From assembly GCA_946811185.2 (NCBI GenBank), contig OX328101.1, positions 27,946,122-28,010,121 of the forward strand: DNA of 64,000 nt, written 5' to 3'. Made by a program: the position numbers and the translations under genes. This DNA comes from Hippopus hippopus (taxonomy: Eukaryota > Mollusca > Bivalvia > Cardiida > Cardiidae). The notes beneath the pieces are model-generated. The model worked only from the letters and a program-made list of their open reading frames with translations, made no database searches and was not told where the DNA came from. Numbering within the stretch: position 1 is the first letter of the stretch; each line of letters begins with the position of its first letter. Shown here one piece after another: positions 1 through 11,268 of this stretch.

Positions 1-1120
1 ATTTGTGATCCCCGTTCTTATTTCGAACAGCTGCAGCCATCTTCTGTCATGTGACATTGTTTGGAACGAGAAATTTCATCGGTTGATATGTACTACCAGT
101 CGTGAATTCAACCAATGAAATTTCGTACAGCTGCTCACACCTTTTTGTCACGTGACAGTACGGTGATACTATTTGGAACGAGAAATTTCATTGGTTTATA
201 TGCGCGAACGTCAGTATCAAATGTACGAGCCCGTGTCAATGGCGAAGATTTTTGAGCGACTTTACAAGTTCGAGTGAATGTATCAGCCAGACTGCATTAG
301 CCACTGACAAACAGTTATGTTTTTCTGGTAGAAAAATGTTTTAGCTCTCAGCTGTAGAAAAAATTAGGAGAATAACTGATGGGGTAGAAAAGATAAGTTG
401 TTTTCTTGTAACCGGGGGCGAGTAACGGGCTGCATACAGTTAAATCCCTTGTTTATAGTAAATAGTCTATGGGTGCCAGGAGTCAAACTACGGACCCCTA
501 TGATTTATCACATAAAACCTCTTCCAGCAGTCTATTAAAGACTTTTTTTTTTTTTTAATAATACACTAGTGTAGTATCGTTTTTTGGGTCCCTGTTCTGA
601 TCATTTTTTTTTTTTCAATTATTAGCGTGTGAACCTGAAGAAACCAATCATAGCACGTGCCAGGATTTGCATTACTGCGCCGTATTTGATTTTAATGTTT
701 AATAAAACTAAGAAATTAAGCAAATCACTAAAATTGTGGAAATAGCTTGACTCACTCCCTCTTGTTCTGTTTCAGTGTAAATGTCAATAAGCTATCTAGT
801 TGTGTATATGGGCACCTTTGAAACCGAAGCACAACTATAAACAAGGACCTTAGAACGGTATATAGGCTAAAGGTGATGATGCAGGATATTTTCTGTCTGT
901 CATTTTGTTTTATGTGATTAATAGAATCTCACATTCGTGTTTATGTATTATCACTTTTATCAAACCCTAAATGATTAAAAATGTACATGACGCTTCCCAA
1001 AGCTCATACAATTTTAGTCAACTCGTTTGGCAAAGATGATGATACATAAACACTCATGTAAGATCCTCTATTTATGTTACGCAGTTAAAATCTGAAAGAA
1101 TCTTAGTACTTTTAGATGGC
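1..1120. other. Non-coding repeat-rich stretch with a small inverted repeat
   Basis: No open frame with recognisable coding content was seen. The first 200 bases hold a duplicated segment: CAGCTGC..GTCA(C/T)GTGACA and TTTGGAACGAGAAATTTCAT each appear twice, about 110 bases apart. AACCAATGAAATTTC (about 111) is the reverse complement of GAAATTTCATTGGTT (about 181), which makes a short stem. Poly-T runs lie near 542-560 and 607-617. Confidence 0.6.
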
Positions 1121-1211
1121 CAGCCGTGGGAATCGAACCCACACCTCAAATGGCTTGAAAGTTGTCTTCTACAAATTTCATGCTTGACCACTTGAGCTAG
1201 TCGGGCTGTAA
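1121..1211 (-). repeat. tRNA-derived SINE head (SINE family A)
   Basis: Read on the minus strand this resembles a tRNA gene: an A-box-like TAGCTCAAGTGGT and a B box GGGTTCGATTCCCAC in the right order and at tRNA-like spacing. The outer ends do not form an acceptor stem, so it is a SINE promoter head and not a functional tRNA. The same head, often with the same body, occurs at about 26190-26360, 26385-26680, 59735-60040 and 61045-61233 (minus) and 38998-39290 (plus). Confidence 0.75.
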
Positions 1212-1229
1212 CCGGTAACTCCGTTTTTA

Positions 1230-2278
1230 AGCTCTACTGGCTGAAAGCCAGCAGAGCTTATGTCAAAACGTGGTTTCCGTCGTCCGTCCGTCCGTCTGTC
1301 TGTCCGTCCGTCCGTCTGTCCGTCCGTCCGTTAGCCTTTTTCTTGTTTACGCGATAAAGTCTTCATTTGTGGTCAGATTTTCGTGAAACTTGCACAGTTT
1401 GTTTATCTCATCTATAGCTTCAACCCTATTGATTTTGAAAAAAAAAACAACGAACAGTATGGGAAAAGTAGCCATTTGAAGTTGAAAATTTCCATTTCTT
1501 GTTTACACGATAAAGTCTGCATTTTGTGGTGAGATTTTTGTGACACTTGCACAGTTTGTCTATCTCATCTATAGCTTCAACTCTATTGATTTTGAAAAAA
1601 ATCCAACAAACAGTATGGGAAAAGTAGCCATTTCAAGTTGAAAAGTTCCATTTCTTCTTTACATGATAAAGTCTGCATTTGTAATCAGATTTTTGAGAAA
1701 CTTTCACAGTTTGTTTATCTCATCAACAGCTTCAACTCTATTTATTTTGAAAAAAGTCCAACAAACAGTATGGGAAAAGTAGCCATTTAAAGTTAAAAAT
1801 TTCCATTTCTTGTTTACGCGATGAAGTCAGCATTTGTAGTTGGATTATCATGAAACTGGCACAGGTGCTTTGTATCATAACAGCTTGAACCCTATTGATT
1901 TTGAAAAAAATCTGACAATCAGTATGGGAAAAGTAGCCATTTAAAGTTGAAAATTTCCATTTCTTGTTTAGGCAATGTAGTCCAGTGTTGATCCAAATCT
2001 TATGAAACTTGCAAAGATTATTTGATTCACCAAGGGATTAAACTCTATTAGAAGTGAAGAAAATCTAGTAAACCGTTCAGGAAAAGCAGCCATTTGATGA
2101 TTTGGTATCGTTTACTCAACAAAGTCTACATTATTATTCACATTTCTTTGAAATTTGTTAGTTTTGTGTTTCTTGTCTGTTTTATTTTTGTATCATGAAA
2201 TCATATGTATGCTAGCAAAAAAGCAAAATCACTGCCAGGCCAATAGAACGATTTCAGGCCCTCAAGGGCCTCTAGTTA
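1230..2278 (+). repeat. Array element with about 155-bp tandem units (array class 2)
   Basis: The stretch opens with an imperfect palindrome, AGCTCTACTGGCTGAAAGCC and its return arm, and a (CCGT/CTGT)n tract. About six direct units follow, each restarting with a variant of TTTCTTGTTTACGCGATAAA at about 1342, 1498, 1654, 1809, 1963 and 2107, so the period is 154-156 bp and the last unit is shorter. Each unit ends in CAGTATGGGAAAAGTAGCCA. It closes with CAGGCCCTCAAGGGCCTCTA. The units are non-coding. Confidence 0.8.
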
Positions 2279-4304
2279 TATGATACCAGATATGATGTCA
2301 ACGTACGTGTAGATCTATCTGAAAACGATTCTAAATAGGTTTGACTGACGTGTTTTGTTGGTGGTTTGATATTCCCACCAGTCGTTCCGAAATTTTTGCG
2401 CGAAATCTAAAGGCGCCTCACGAGCCTACGTATCGCTTAAAAGAAAATCCAGAACGTGAAGTCTGATCTTGAATCTAATTCTGTCCAATTCGGTATGATT
2501 TTGAAGGCAAAATGAACTTTGAAACTGCAAATATTTGGTACTTTGTCATGGGCTGGAAATATTTATTGCGTACTAAACCAAATGACAAAATTATTTGGAC
2601 TGGTCCAAATTCAAAGCATTAATGTTACTGGTTTGTTCGTCGTATTTTGCCGAAGAAAGGGCACTGTAGGCGATAGATTATGCAGTTGGATCTTGTTTTT
2701 AATCACATTTGTGATGTACGTCGTTAAACCGCATGAAAAGCGTATGTAATGTTTCACAAAGCTAGAGAAAAGTCAACTGTAAAGTTATCCGGATTAATTC
2801 TTTGCCTGCTAAGCGTTACTCGCGGCACTTTTATGGGCAGTGTAGACGAATATCAGACTACACAAAAAGTGCAGTCTGATCTTGGAGATACACACCGCAC
2901 CATTGTGAGATTTCGTCGACAAAAAGAACTATATATATATGAATTTATAATATTTGAGATTTTAGCATTGACTGAAAATTTTCACGGATTCTACCGACCT
3001 TGATGGAAAAAGGAGAAAATACTGGTAACTTGAATTTTATCTTTTTTCCCCACAGTATTTTCTACTCTACGAAGATCAGTCTTATATTAAGAGTAGCATT
3101 TCATTAAGTTGTCTGCAAATGCTTTGACTTTGGACTAGTCTAAAATATTGTCGTCTGGTAAAGAGTTAATCTTTAATTAATCGTTCGGCAAGCATATGTT
3201 ACAGTACAGAATCTGCACGTATCTCTAATCCGGATCGGGCTAATAAAACAACAAGCCAGTCCTTTTACATCGTAATTGTTGCTGGACCTTTTAATGGAAC
3301 AGGGCTTTGTAAAGATCTGTCCCAATAGTATACAGTTCGGATAGTAACCTTTTTTCGGCAATATGGTTGGTTTTCCACAATTTTTAACGATCTTACCTGT
3401 GTTCTTTTCTATTAGGTTCATATCTTTATATATTTTCCTACATTAAACTTTCTGTTATTCATCGTTTTCTTTGATGCTGATAATACAAATTGAAAGGTTT
3501 AAATGGAATAATTGTTAACAAAGACAATACTATTAATGCGCAACTTCTTAAATTGGAAAAACGTTTTTTCTCGAAATCACGGTTTTCAATATTTTTAACA
3601 ATCAGTGAGACAGACAGACAAACGCACGGACGGACGGACAGAGGCACGGAGGGAGGGACACTGCACTGACGGACGGATCGACCGACGTCACTCATTATCT
3701 TGAATAGTGCTAAATAGGCTTATACTCGACCTTTTAGATATAAACAACTGTATGATATGATTGTAAACATCGAACAACTCATTCTTTTGTCTGGTACGAA
3801 CATGTCATCGAAAAATATTGTACACAGCGGCGATTCAGTTTACTCAAACTTTTGCATTGTTTAACAACTAAATATCACAGAGTAAGAGAAGACGATATAC
3901 CCGGTTAGCGAGTATATGTCTGGTTTGAGCAATGTGGGAACGATAAGTCTTCTTCCCAGTGGGAATTCCCACTAAGTTCGGCAATGTAGAATCCCTAAAT
4001 CACGTAATACAAATATAGCATTGCTCCTCGTATTTGTATTTTGTATTTAACTAAATTGATTTTATCAGAATTTATTAATTTTGTCTCATTTACTCCAATA
4101 CACAAGGTTTGAATAAATTTTCTACCTCGTAGAAGGGAGCGAGTGAGTTAATTTTTGAGTTCGCGACTTACATCTACAAAATCTTAATACCACAGTGGTA
4201 TACTATAGATTCGACTCTTTCGATGGTTAAAATTAAGGTTCCACGACTATTGAGGATGATTTGGGTAATCGTTTAGCATCAGGAAGAGGATGGTGCAGAT
4301 CCAA
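2279..4304. other. No gene seen; degenerate hairpin-family copy and simple repeat
   Basis: Open frames of 76-84 codons occur here (2519-2749, 2749-3003) but have no recognisable domain or codon signature. A weak copy of the GGAGAAAATACTGGTAAC hairpin family lies at about 3001-3075. A (GACG/GACA)n low-complexity tract lies at about 3605-3690, on the opposite strand sense to the CCGT tract at 1280. Confidence 0.55.
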
Positions 4305-4335
4305 GATTAGACTACATGATCTGTGCAGTCTAATC
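4305..4335. repeat. 31-nt hairpin, GATCAGACTGCAC family
   Basis: The arms GATTAGACT..AGTCTAATC pair around a short centre. Close copies occur at 7353-7383, 9837-9867, 33461-33491 and 47312-47341. All but the third are followed by GATCT(A/T)(C/T)-like DNA and a GTC(C/T)GCAAA-like tract, so the repeat unit is longer than the hairpin and looks like a small dispersed foldback element. Confidence 0.7.
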
Positions 4336-6339
4336 GTGATCTATGCCGTCCGCAAAAGCGATTTAAATCGTCTTTCACAATAAAATAGTTAAACCAGGTT
4401 TTCAGTTGCTGAAGCTGAACCGGTCTTTTGGACTAAGATATAAATAGACGGCACTTTGCACCTACTAATATTAATCAGACCATAGCCACAGATGCAGTTC
4501 CAGTGAAAAAACAAGCTTTTTTATATTCTACTTATGGTGTAACACCTCATAAATATTCACATCTAAAAGTCCAGTCTGCAGACGATTTTGTGATCGAAAT
4601 CGAAACCTCCAATCTGTGAAGAAAGATATTTTTCTTGTTAATTTCAAGTTTTTGAGACTGTAAACGTGTCTAAAATGGCCCTTCTATTAATTTATTATTT
4701 CTATTCCAGACAGTCACATGTTAGGATCTTCATTCTATTTGTATATAAGGAATAATTTGTTGCAGTAACTTTTCTGGTACTTGCACTTGCTTCGAGCTGC
4801 AGGGGGGAAAATCGATATTTCGTGAGACCGAACTTTCCTACACATTAAGAAGCAAATACAATCACTAGGACAATATTGTATACCTTTTATCATATACATA
4901 CAATTTTAACAACAAAATACAAGTATTTCACTTATTTGCAATGTTATTCGAAAGCGGTAAGAAATTGAAACAATTAAAAAATCCGTATCTACAAAGTGTT
5001 AATTTATACGCTCCCAACTATGGTATGATGATGTATTCCACACGCGGAATGTGAACACACTGATTTACGATTTGATTGGTCAAAATATTCGTTTAATTTT
5101 TTTTTTATTTTATTCATCAGTAGAGAACAAAATTTACAAAAGGCATACAATCATGTTACAAAAACAGTGAAGAAATGGATGAAAACGAAAGCTTAAGCTT
5201 ATAGAGTTCTTCTCCAAATTCGAACACCGGTTGAATTGCATGGTCATTACGTTATTCATATTCGTATGTATATGATAAAGGGAGTATTCTGTCGTATAGT
5301 ACTTTCTTGGTGCTTGTACACTCAACAAAACTAATAAACCGCCACTTTTAAGCTGTAACTCCCCGTAGACCTGTTTTTTTTTTTGCATCACTGTTCCGAA
5401 AAGAGATATTTCATTTGGTTTGATTTTTTACAGAATAATTGATCAGTGTAAAAACATACATCAGCCCAAGTCTGAAAAGAACTTTTCTCGTTAAAGGGGC
5501 TTAAGTAGTATCCACTCACTCAACACTGAAAATTGAAAAATCAGATTCTTGAAAACTTTATACTTGTTTTCTCGAATTATATCTTTGTGCAGAAAATAAC
5601 TTTCGTGTTTTTTCTTATTGCTTACACAATTTCAGTAATTTAAGCCTTTCTGTTTAACCTTTTTGACTTTTTCCTCTTTTTGAAGAGACATTCCTTCTGT
5701 TGGCAGAATCAAAAATAATTCCATGACAATATCATGCTTATTGTCGTATATGTTACATCTTGTTTGCATTTGCCTGCCTATTACCTGGTCAAAATTGCAG
5801 GAGGAATAAGGGTGGCGTTGTATATGTTTTGCTGAGTATTTTTGCTTCTTGCACAATATCACTTTTTTTAAGATGCTCGAAGCAAATGCCGGCACCAGGA
5901 AAGTTACTGCAACATAATATTCCGTATTTATTCGCTTGCGTTGTATGTGTTTGCGCACAAAAAAATTTCGGTGTATAGTAATATGTTCTATCTTGTATAA
6001 ATGATACGTTTGTTTGAGACACAGCTACGAGTATTTATAGATGATGATTGAAAGAAACAACCGTTTATGACTACATCATTTTTCGTATTCGTTTTTTTTT
6101 TTTTACTCAATTTTAGACTTGTCGAAATCGAAAGCATTAAAAAAATTGGAAGACGACACATGAAATGTTCGTCAAATGCTAGGATTTGTCGTTTGAACGG
6201 TTGAAAAATTGCTGGGAAAGGAGTAAATGGTAGTTGTCAACATATCATCCTTTTTCAAAAATGTTTTCTAAAAAGTTTCTTTGCACAGATTTCGTAAAAC
6301 ACTGGGGTATAGCAAAATATTAACAATTTCGTGTTTTCT
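4336..6339. other. No gene seen; pieces of a foldback family
   Basis: Segments near 4760-4800, 5280-5330 and 5850-5940 share sequence with the foldback at 18217-18381, including GCACCAGGAAA(G/T)TTACT(G/A)CAACATAATATT. The block near 4975-5095 matches 17965-18085, with shared TATGGT.TGATGATAT and CACGCGGA-like words. Open frames here (for example 5632-5958 minus, 108 codons) overlap frames on the other strand and are unlikely to be real genes. Confidence 0.5.
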
Positions 6340-6495
6340 ACGACTTGTAGGAAGAAGAGAAAAAAAAAACAAAAAACTGGTAACAAGTATGTTCTCCTGC
6401 GCCTCTTTGCTTTCTACGCTATGAAAGTGATATCTTATCATTTGAATCACAATTGATATATTGTCCGCAAATGCTTTTAATTTGAACAAATCTAA
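6340..6495. repeat. Left part of a hairpin-family 1 copy, interrupted by a nested element
   Basis: It contains GAAGAAGAGAAAAAAAA..CTGGTAACAAGTATGTTCTCC and the family's flank GTCCGCAAATGCTTTTAATTTG. The family flank appears to resume after 7093 (TAAAATTTTCAATCCG), so the element at 6496-7091 inserted into this repeat. Confidence 0.5.
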
Positions 6496-7092
6496 AGGCT
6501 TGGTCAGACCGGCTAACGGATATGTAACGGGGGGGAAACGGACAAAAACATGCAGAATTTGGTTATCCGGTGACAAAATTCATCTCCTCTGCCGCTCGAG
6601 GCTCACGCGATCGGTGTGTGGAGCGAGGAAGCCACACAATGACCGCACGAATACCGCACATGTAACGGAAAAAAACGCACGTTTAACGGATATGTACAGG
6701 ATAATAAACGGTCTATTAACGGATATCACCGTACAAGTAAGGGACTTGTACCGGATAAAACGGAAGTGCAACGCATGAGAACCGGACAAAACGTACGATG
6801 ACCGGAAATGTACCGAACACCAACGTACGAGGAACGTACTGGTCACGTGACGTGCCGAGGGTATAAATTGTCAGATGCATCCAAAGTCTATCATTTGCAT
6901 GTCTCTGTCCGTTTTGTCCGGTGGAAAGTTTTGAACATGCTCAAAACTTCCCACCGGACGGAACGGACATCGCCGGACAAGTAGCGGATTCACCGGATAA
7001 GAAACGAACATAAAACGGATACGAACGGACACGAACGGATGAAATGATTTTTTATGCGTTACTCGTCCGTTAGCTCGGTGTGACCAAGGCTT
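6496..7092. mobile_element. Non-autonomous DNA transposon (MITE) with a central 64-nt hairpin
   Basis: The left end reads AGGCTTGGTCAGACCGGCTA and the right end, reverse-complemented, reads AGCCTTGGTCACACCGAGCT, so these are imperfect terminal inverted repeats. TAA flanks both ends, a possible 3-bp target duplication that would suit the PIF/Harbinger group (inference). The interior is rich in ACGGAT/CCGGAC words. An inverted repeat with about 28-nt arms spans 6906-6969. The element is richer in GC than its surroundings. No transposase remains. Confidence 0.65.
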
Positions 7093-7352
7093 AAAATTTT
7101 CAATCCGATAAGGTATAAAACGTTAGAAGTTTCCAATACTTAAACTAGTTTCCCCTTTTACAGAAGCCGTGTGCCGTTTTTTTGTTCATGCTACTGCCGA
7201 TGACAATAGCACACAAGTAAGTACTCATGGTGTTTTTTTTTTTTTTATTTTGAATCTCAGACTCTCTTGACGGTAGGAAATACAATCCGCTGAAACACAG
7301 AAAGATCTTTGTCATATAGGCTTGACCTAACAAGCAGACACTATAGATCAAA

Positions 7353-7383
7353 GATCAGATTGCACGTTCTGTGCAGTCTGATC
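7353..7383. repeat. 31-nt hairpin, GATCAGACTGCAC family
   Basis: GATCAGATTGCACGTTCTG followed by GTGCAGTCTGATC forms a near-perfect palindrome. It is followed by TTGATCTTTACAGTCTGCGA, as in the copies at 33461 and 47312. Confidence 0.75.
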
Positions 7384-8830
7384 TTGATCTTTACAGTCTG
7401 CGAAAGCCACTGTTTACGCTTATGGGGCTGAAAGAGTTACATCCATTCCCCACCCCCCCATGAAAAAAATAATGTTGAGAGGCGAGTTGAGTTTAAAAAC
7501 AGCCGTGTATTATTTGGATAACCAACAATGAAGGTTAAGTATATGCACAAATGTGAAAACATTTTAGCAAATTGTCATGTCATTGGTTATCTGATAATTG
7601 TCCAAAAAGAAGATGCCTGTCGGTGGCATATGTTGCCGAGAGTTAGCAGTTTACCTAACGATTCCGAATTTTACCGACTGTATACGGCAGAGTGCTTTTA
7701 AAAGTATTGTGGAAAAAAGAAAAAAAAAAATACTGGTAACCATGACTTTTTCCTTTTCTCCATAATGTTTCTACCCTCTCATGGACAAATCTAACTTTTG
7801 AGCAGCATTTACTTTGTCGTCTGCAAATGCTATCAATTTTAGCAAGCCCAAAATGTTGTCATCTGATAGAAAGTCAGTTCCAGCTAATGTTTTAGAGATC
7901 CATTCGAATTGTCGAGCTTTTGATCTGTAGGCTTATTTTTTGTATTATTTTTAAAGCACACAGAATAATTTTAAAGGGACTTTTTTTTAAGATATTTAGC
8001 TTTGAAGCAAATATTTTGCGCAACTTAATAAATGCCACAAAATATACTTTTGCCTGCAAACGTAAAGAAACTGGACTGTTACATGCTTTAAAAATGTGCA
8101 AATTTGGTGTTCAGGTCACAAAAAGGTCGCCGTGCAATCGGTAACTCCGTCTGCTTTTGTAAGATTAATATGACGCCATCGTGCTTAGTTTGAAGTTCGG
8201 TGAGATTATAAAAAGATGGATAGCCACATTACTGTCTTTCTAGAAACCTCGTAATTTTGATGATTTTTTTTTTAATTCAAGCCACTATAGGTATTGAACT
8301 AATCCCTGTAGAAAAAATAATTTTCTTCCTACAGCTGACTGATATTGAAAATTTTGTTTCAAAAAGAGATATTAGATATTATTAAGTAGCAAAAATTTCC
8401 ATTTATCACAATGTTTTCACATGTTTACGCTTATAAGCTTAGCTAGCTTTTATTGCCGCTCTTTCCCTTTCATGTTATCTACAGAAGTAATGACCCGCAC
8501 AAATTTAACTGAAAATATCTAAATAAAAAAATCTTCTGCATCTTAAATCAGTGTTGGATCTCACCGTAGCTTTTAGTGTGATCAAGTCCTTAGACAGATT
8601 ACTTTGTTATTCTTACAATGGAACCTGCAAAAGGTCCTTGAGTCGCGCTTATCAGCTTAAGTGTTAATGACAGTGTGGGGTTCTGTTACCAGAGCTTCTC
8701 TGCTGTTTAACCTTGCTATGCTATAAAGGGAGGAACTGTTGTCGAATTACGCCACAACTGAGTCGACATGTATTTATTTGCCTTTCGTAAAAATTGTTGT
8801 AAAGTTATTTCATATTTGAGCCGTGGACTA
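7384..8830. other. No gene seen; hairpin-family 1 copy near 7700-7780
   Basis: A copy of the GGAGAAAATACTGGTAAC family is recognisable at about 7700-7870 (TATTGTGGAAAAAAG.., ..TACTGGTAACCATGAC.., TTTCTACCCT) with its flank GTCGTCTGCAAATGCT. Overlapping open frames at 7892-8144 on both strands show no protein signature. Confidence 0.5.
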
Positions 8831-8831
8831 T

Positions 8832-9050
8832 GAAAAGATGGGTAAATGCATCTGCGAAAAGTATCGATCTAGGTCAGTCTGCGCAGGCTGACCTGGCCGA
8901 AACTTTTCGCTATTGGTCATTGTTCTGTATGTCCAAGGCACAATCTACCTAGTGATCAGGTTGTTAAAAGAAGTTGTAGATTTATAATTATATGATGGCT
9001 TGTTTTGGTATGATGCATCATGGAGGAGCATTTAACCCCTTTTTGTGAGG
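8832..9050 (+). mobile_element. MITE family 3 copy (GCAGATGCATTAAACC ends), degraded
   Basis: GGGTAAATGCATCTGCGAAAA near the left and GGAGCATTTAACCCCTTTTT near the right are inverted-repeat ends like those of the copies at 10393, 11269 and 38384. The internal palindrome AGGTCAGTCTGCGCAGGCTG is also characteristic of the family. Confidence 0.55.
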
Positions 9051-9840
9051 TCATGGTTCATTTTATTTTGCATTTGCCCTCTGTAATTAGCTACTTCATG
9101 TTGGTCCTCGATATTTAACAAGGACGTTTTTAAAGTTGTCTGCTACAATTTTATCTTATTAGGAAACGAGTAAACCCTTAACCACGCTGACATCAGTAAA
9201 TGAAATTATATCTAATTCAATTTTCAACAATACGAACATAATAAGAAAAAAGAGACAAATACTGGCGTCGTGACTTTTCATTATTTTTCTTCATATTTGG
9301 TCACACAAGTTTTGATATTCATACTCCAGTATCTGTTAGGACGTCTATCATTTTTGAAAAGATCTTTCTTGCTTTATTCGTCTTGTTTATATGTCTGCTA
9401 AAGCATTTTTCCCTTGCTTTTATTTTATGAGGCTGTATGCAGATATGTTGCTGATGCATAAATAGTACATTCTGATACAACCTTGATTACCACTAGCTCA
9501 GTTGAAAGACTGTCTGGCGATTCAGACCACAATTCTTCTCAGACCAAAATATTTCTTTTTCGTGGAAATAATTGGAACCAAACTTTCAGTTATGAGCCTT
9601 GTACCATTTTCATTTTCTGAATAGCAACTGAAATATATTTACTAGTGTGGCCACAACTGATTGCGCAACACGAATCGGATATGTCTGTACGCATGCTCGT
9701 ATGGGAAATACCGCTTTGCTTATTATGATATTTAAGATCTCTCCTCGAAATATGTCTCTCACGCGTTTTCGATAAGGTTATTACCCTTTCGGCGCCATAG
9801 GCGAAAACAGTTGCTTTTGCGGATGGCATATATCAAAATC

Positions 9841-9863
9841 AGACTGCACAGAACGTGCAGTCT
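9841..9863. repeat. Hairpin of the GATCAGACTGCAC family, reverse orientation
   Basis: AGACTGCACAGAACGTGCAGTCT is a near-perfect palindrome matching the core of the copies at 7353 and 33461. Confidence 0.7.
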
Positions 9864-10137
9864 GATCTTTAATCTATATCGTCTGTTTGTGAAGTCAAGC
9901 CTATATAATCAAAATCTTTTGTAAGTTTCAATGGATTGTATTTAGCACCGTCGAAAGAGGTTGGGTTCATTTACTTGGCGCTGAAAGAGTTGATGAAAAA
10001 CTAACAACATGGCATTCTGTTCGAAACTATTAAATTTACCAATGTATCGCTCAACCTGTTCTCCTTGCCAGTTGAAAACACTGAAAAGTGTAAAATACTC
10101 TTAAGACTACCGTAAATTGAAGACCTTTCAATTCTAG

Positions 10138-10388
10138 TTAAGAAGGTGGTCTTAATGTAAAAAGGGAGGCAATTGAAAGCATTTGCAGACGACAATTTCA
10201 TAGTGGCTCACATGACGCAACTTTTCTTTGATAGGGTAGAAAACTTTGTGGGAAAAGGAGAAAATGCTGGTTACCAGCATTTTCTCCTTTTCCCACAATG
10301 TTTTCAAAAGGCCTCTTTTTTAGGGGCGTCAAAAGGCGTCATTGTGTGGTAAAGGGTTAAGAAGGTGGTCTTAATGTAAAAAGGGAGG
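10138..10388. repeat. Hairpin-family 1, best copy, between 32-bp direct repeats
   Basis: Bases 10248-10271 and 10273-10296 are perfect 24-nt reverse complements around a single T, with core GGAGAAAATGCTGGT. On either side come GGGTAGAAAAC and TGTTTTCAAAAGGCC, then GCATTTGCAGACGACAA and GTGTGGTAAAGGGTTAA. A 32-bp word starting TTAAGAAGGTGGTCTTAATG is present identically at 10138-10169 and 10357-10388 around the block. No coding capacity. Confidence 0.85.
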
Positions 10389-10392
10389 TAAT

Positions 10393-10628
10393 GCTCTGGC
10401 AAAGGGTGTTGATGAATCTATGTGATACATTACGCCATGCAAGTTATCACATAATTATGTATTCATGAATATATTTTGTCTAACAACCGGCTGAAAAATG
10501 GTCCTTGGACGTGCAGAAAATATACCAAAAGAAAAAGTTTTCGAGCCAGTTCAGCCAGAGCGGACTGCGCAGCTGACACTGGTCATACAAATATCTTTGC
10601 AGATGCATTAAACCCCTTCTCACAGAGC
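10393..10628. mobile_element. MITE family 3 copy with terminal inverted repeats
   Basis: It begins GCTCTGGCAAAGGG and ends TGCAGATGCATTAAACCCC followed by CACAGAGC; the two ends are inverted copies of each other. The interior contains TGGTCCTTGGACGTGCAGAA, shared with the copies at 11269 and 38384. It is non-autonomous, with no transposase. Open frames inside (10476-10772 plus, 10480-10662 minus) are incidental. Confidence 0.75.
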
Positions 10629-10731
10629 GTGACCAGTATAAAAGTGGTGATATTGATGACAAGATTTAATCCTAACAGACGACAAATTTCTATATTGGTC
10701 CAATTTGACAGTATTTGTAGACGACAAATTA

Positions 10732-11006
10732 AAGCCCAAATAGCGGCCCAAAGTAAACAATGCATGTGTTAAAATGCATTTAAATTTGAATCATATCGTT
10801 TAAAAGTATGGAAAGCATTGTGAACATGACAATCTGTTATTGTACGGTCAGTCAAAGGAATAGTCGTGCAGTCGGTTCAAGTGCTACTCTGTACAGTAAC
10901 AGATTGTCATCTTCGAAATAATTTCCATGCTTTTTAATTGTATGACTTATATTCAAATGTATTTTTACACCCGCATTGTTTGCTTTTTTCCGCTATTAGG
11001 GCTTTC
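10732..11006. mobile_element. Long-TIR foldback element (family with ATCATA..TTTAAAAGTATGGAAA)
   Basis: The outer arms of about 110 bp are inverted copies: AAAGCCCAAATAGCGG on the left against CCGCTATTAGGGCTTT on the right. Further in are the matched arms TTTAAAAGTATGGAAAGCAT..GACAATCTGTTA(T/C)TGTAC and their complements. A second copy with the same design is at 34311-34680. No coding capacity. Confidence 0.7.
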
Positions 11007-11039
11007 ATGAAATTAAAGCTAAAATAATGATTTCTGTCT

Positions 11040-11165
11040 TTGACAGGGTAGAAAGCATTGTGGGTGAAAAGGAGAAAAGGCCGCTTACATTTTTTTCTTT
11101 TCCCGCTATATTTTCGAAAGCCTACATTTTCAGAACCATGGAAAGTCGAGATTGTGTGGTAAAGG
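11040..11165. repeat. Hairpin-family 1 copy, diverged
   Basis: It shows GGGTAGAAAGCATTGTGGGT, GAAAAGGAGAAAAGG, then TTTTCTTTTCCCGCTATATT and TTGTGTGGTAAAGGGTT, which is the same order of blocks as at 10225-10356. The central palindrome has decayed. Confidence 0.65.
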
Positions 11166-11268
11166 GTTCACTGAGATATCTGCATATGCCGTGAATTCTA
11201 CCTCGGAAAGGCTCGTCTTCGAACTGACTGGTTTACTACAACTGTTGTTACAGAAACATATGAACCAT

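Noticed and set aside
1121..1211. Functional tRNA gene
   Set aside because: A and B boxes are present but the ends do not form an acceptor stem, and the same sequence with a body recurs as a SINE.
6461..6846. Overlapping frames of 105 and 88 codons on opposite strands
   Set aside because: They arise from the ACGGAT/CCGGAC-rich MITE and mirror each other.
10476..10772. 98-codon frame as a gene
   Set aside because: It spans MITE family 3 and repeat DNA, with competing frames on the other strand.
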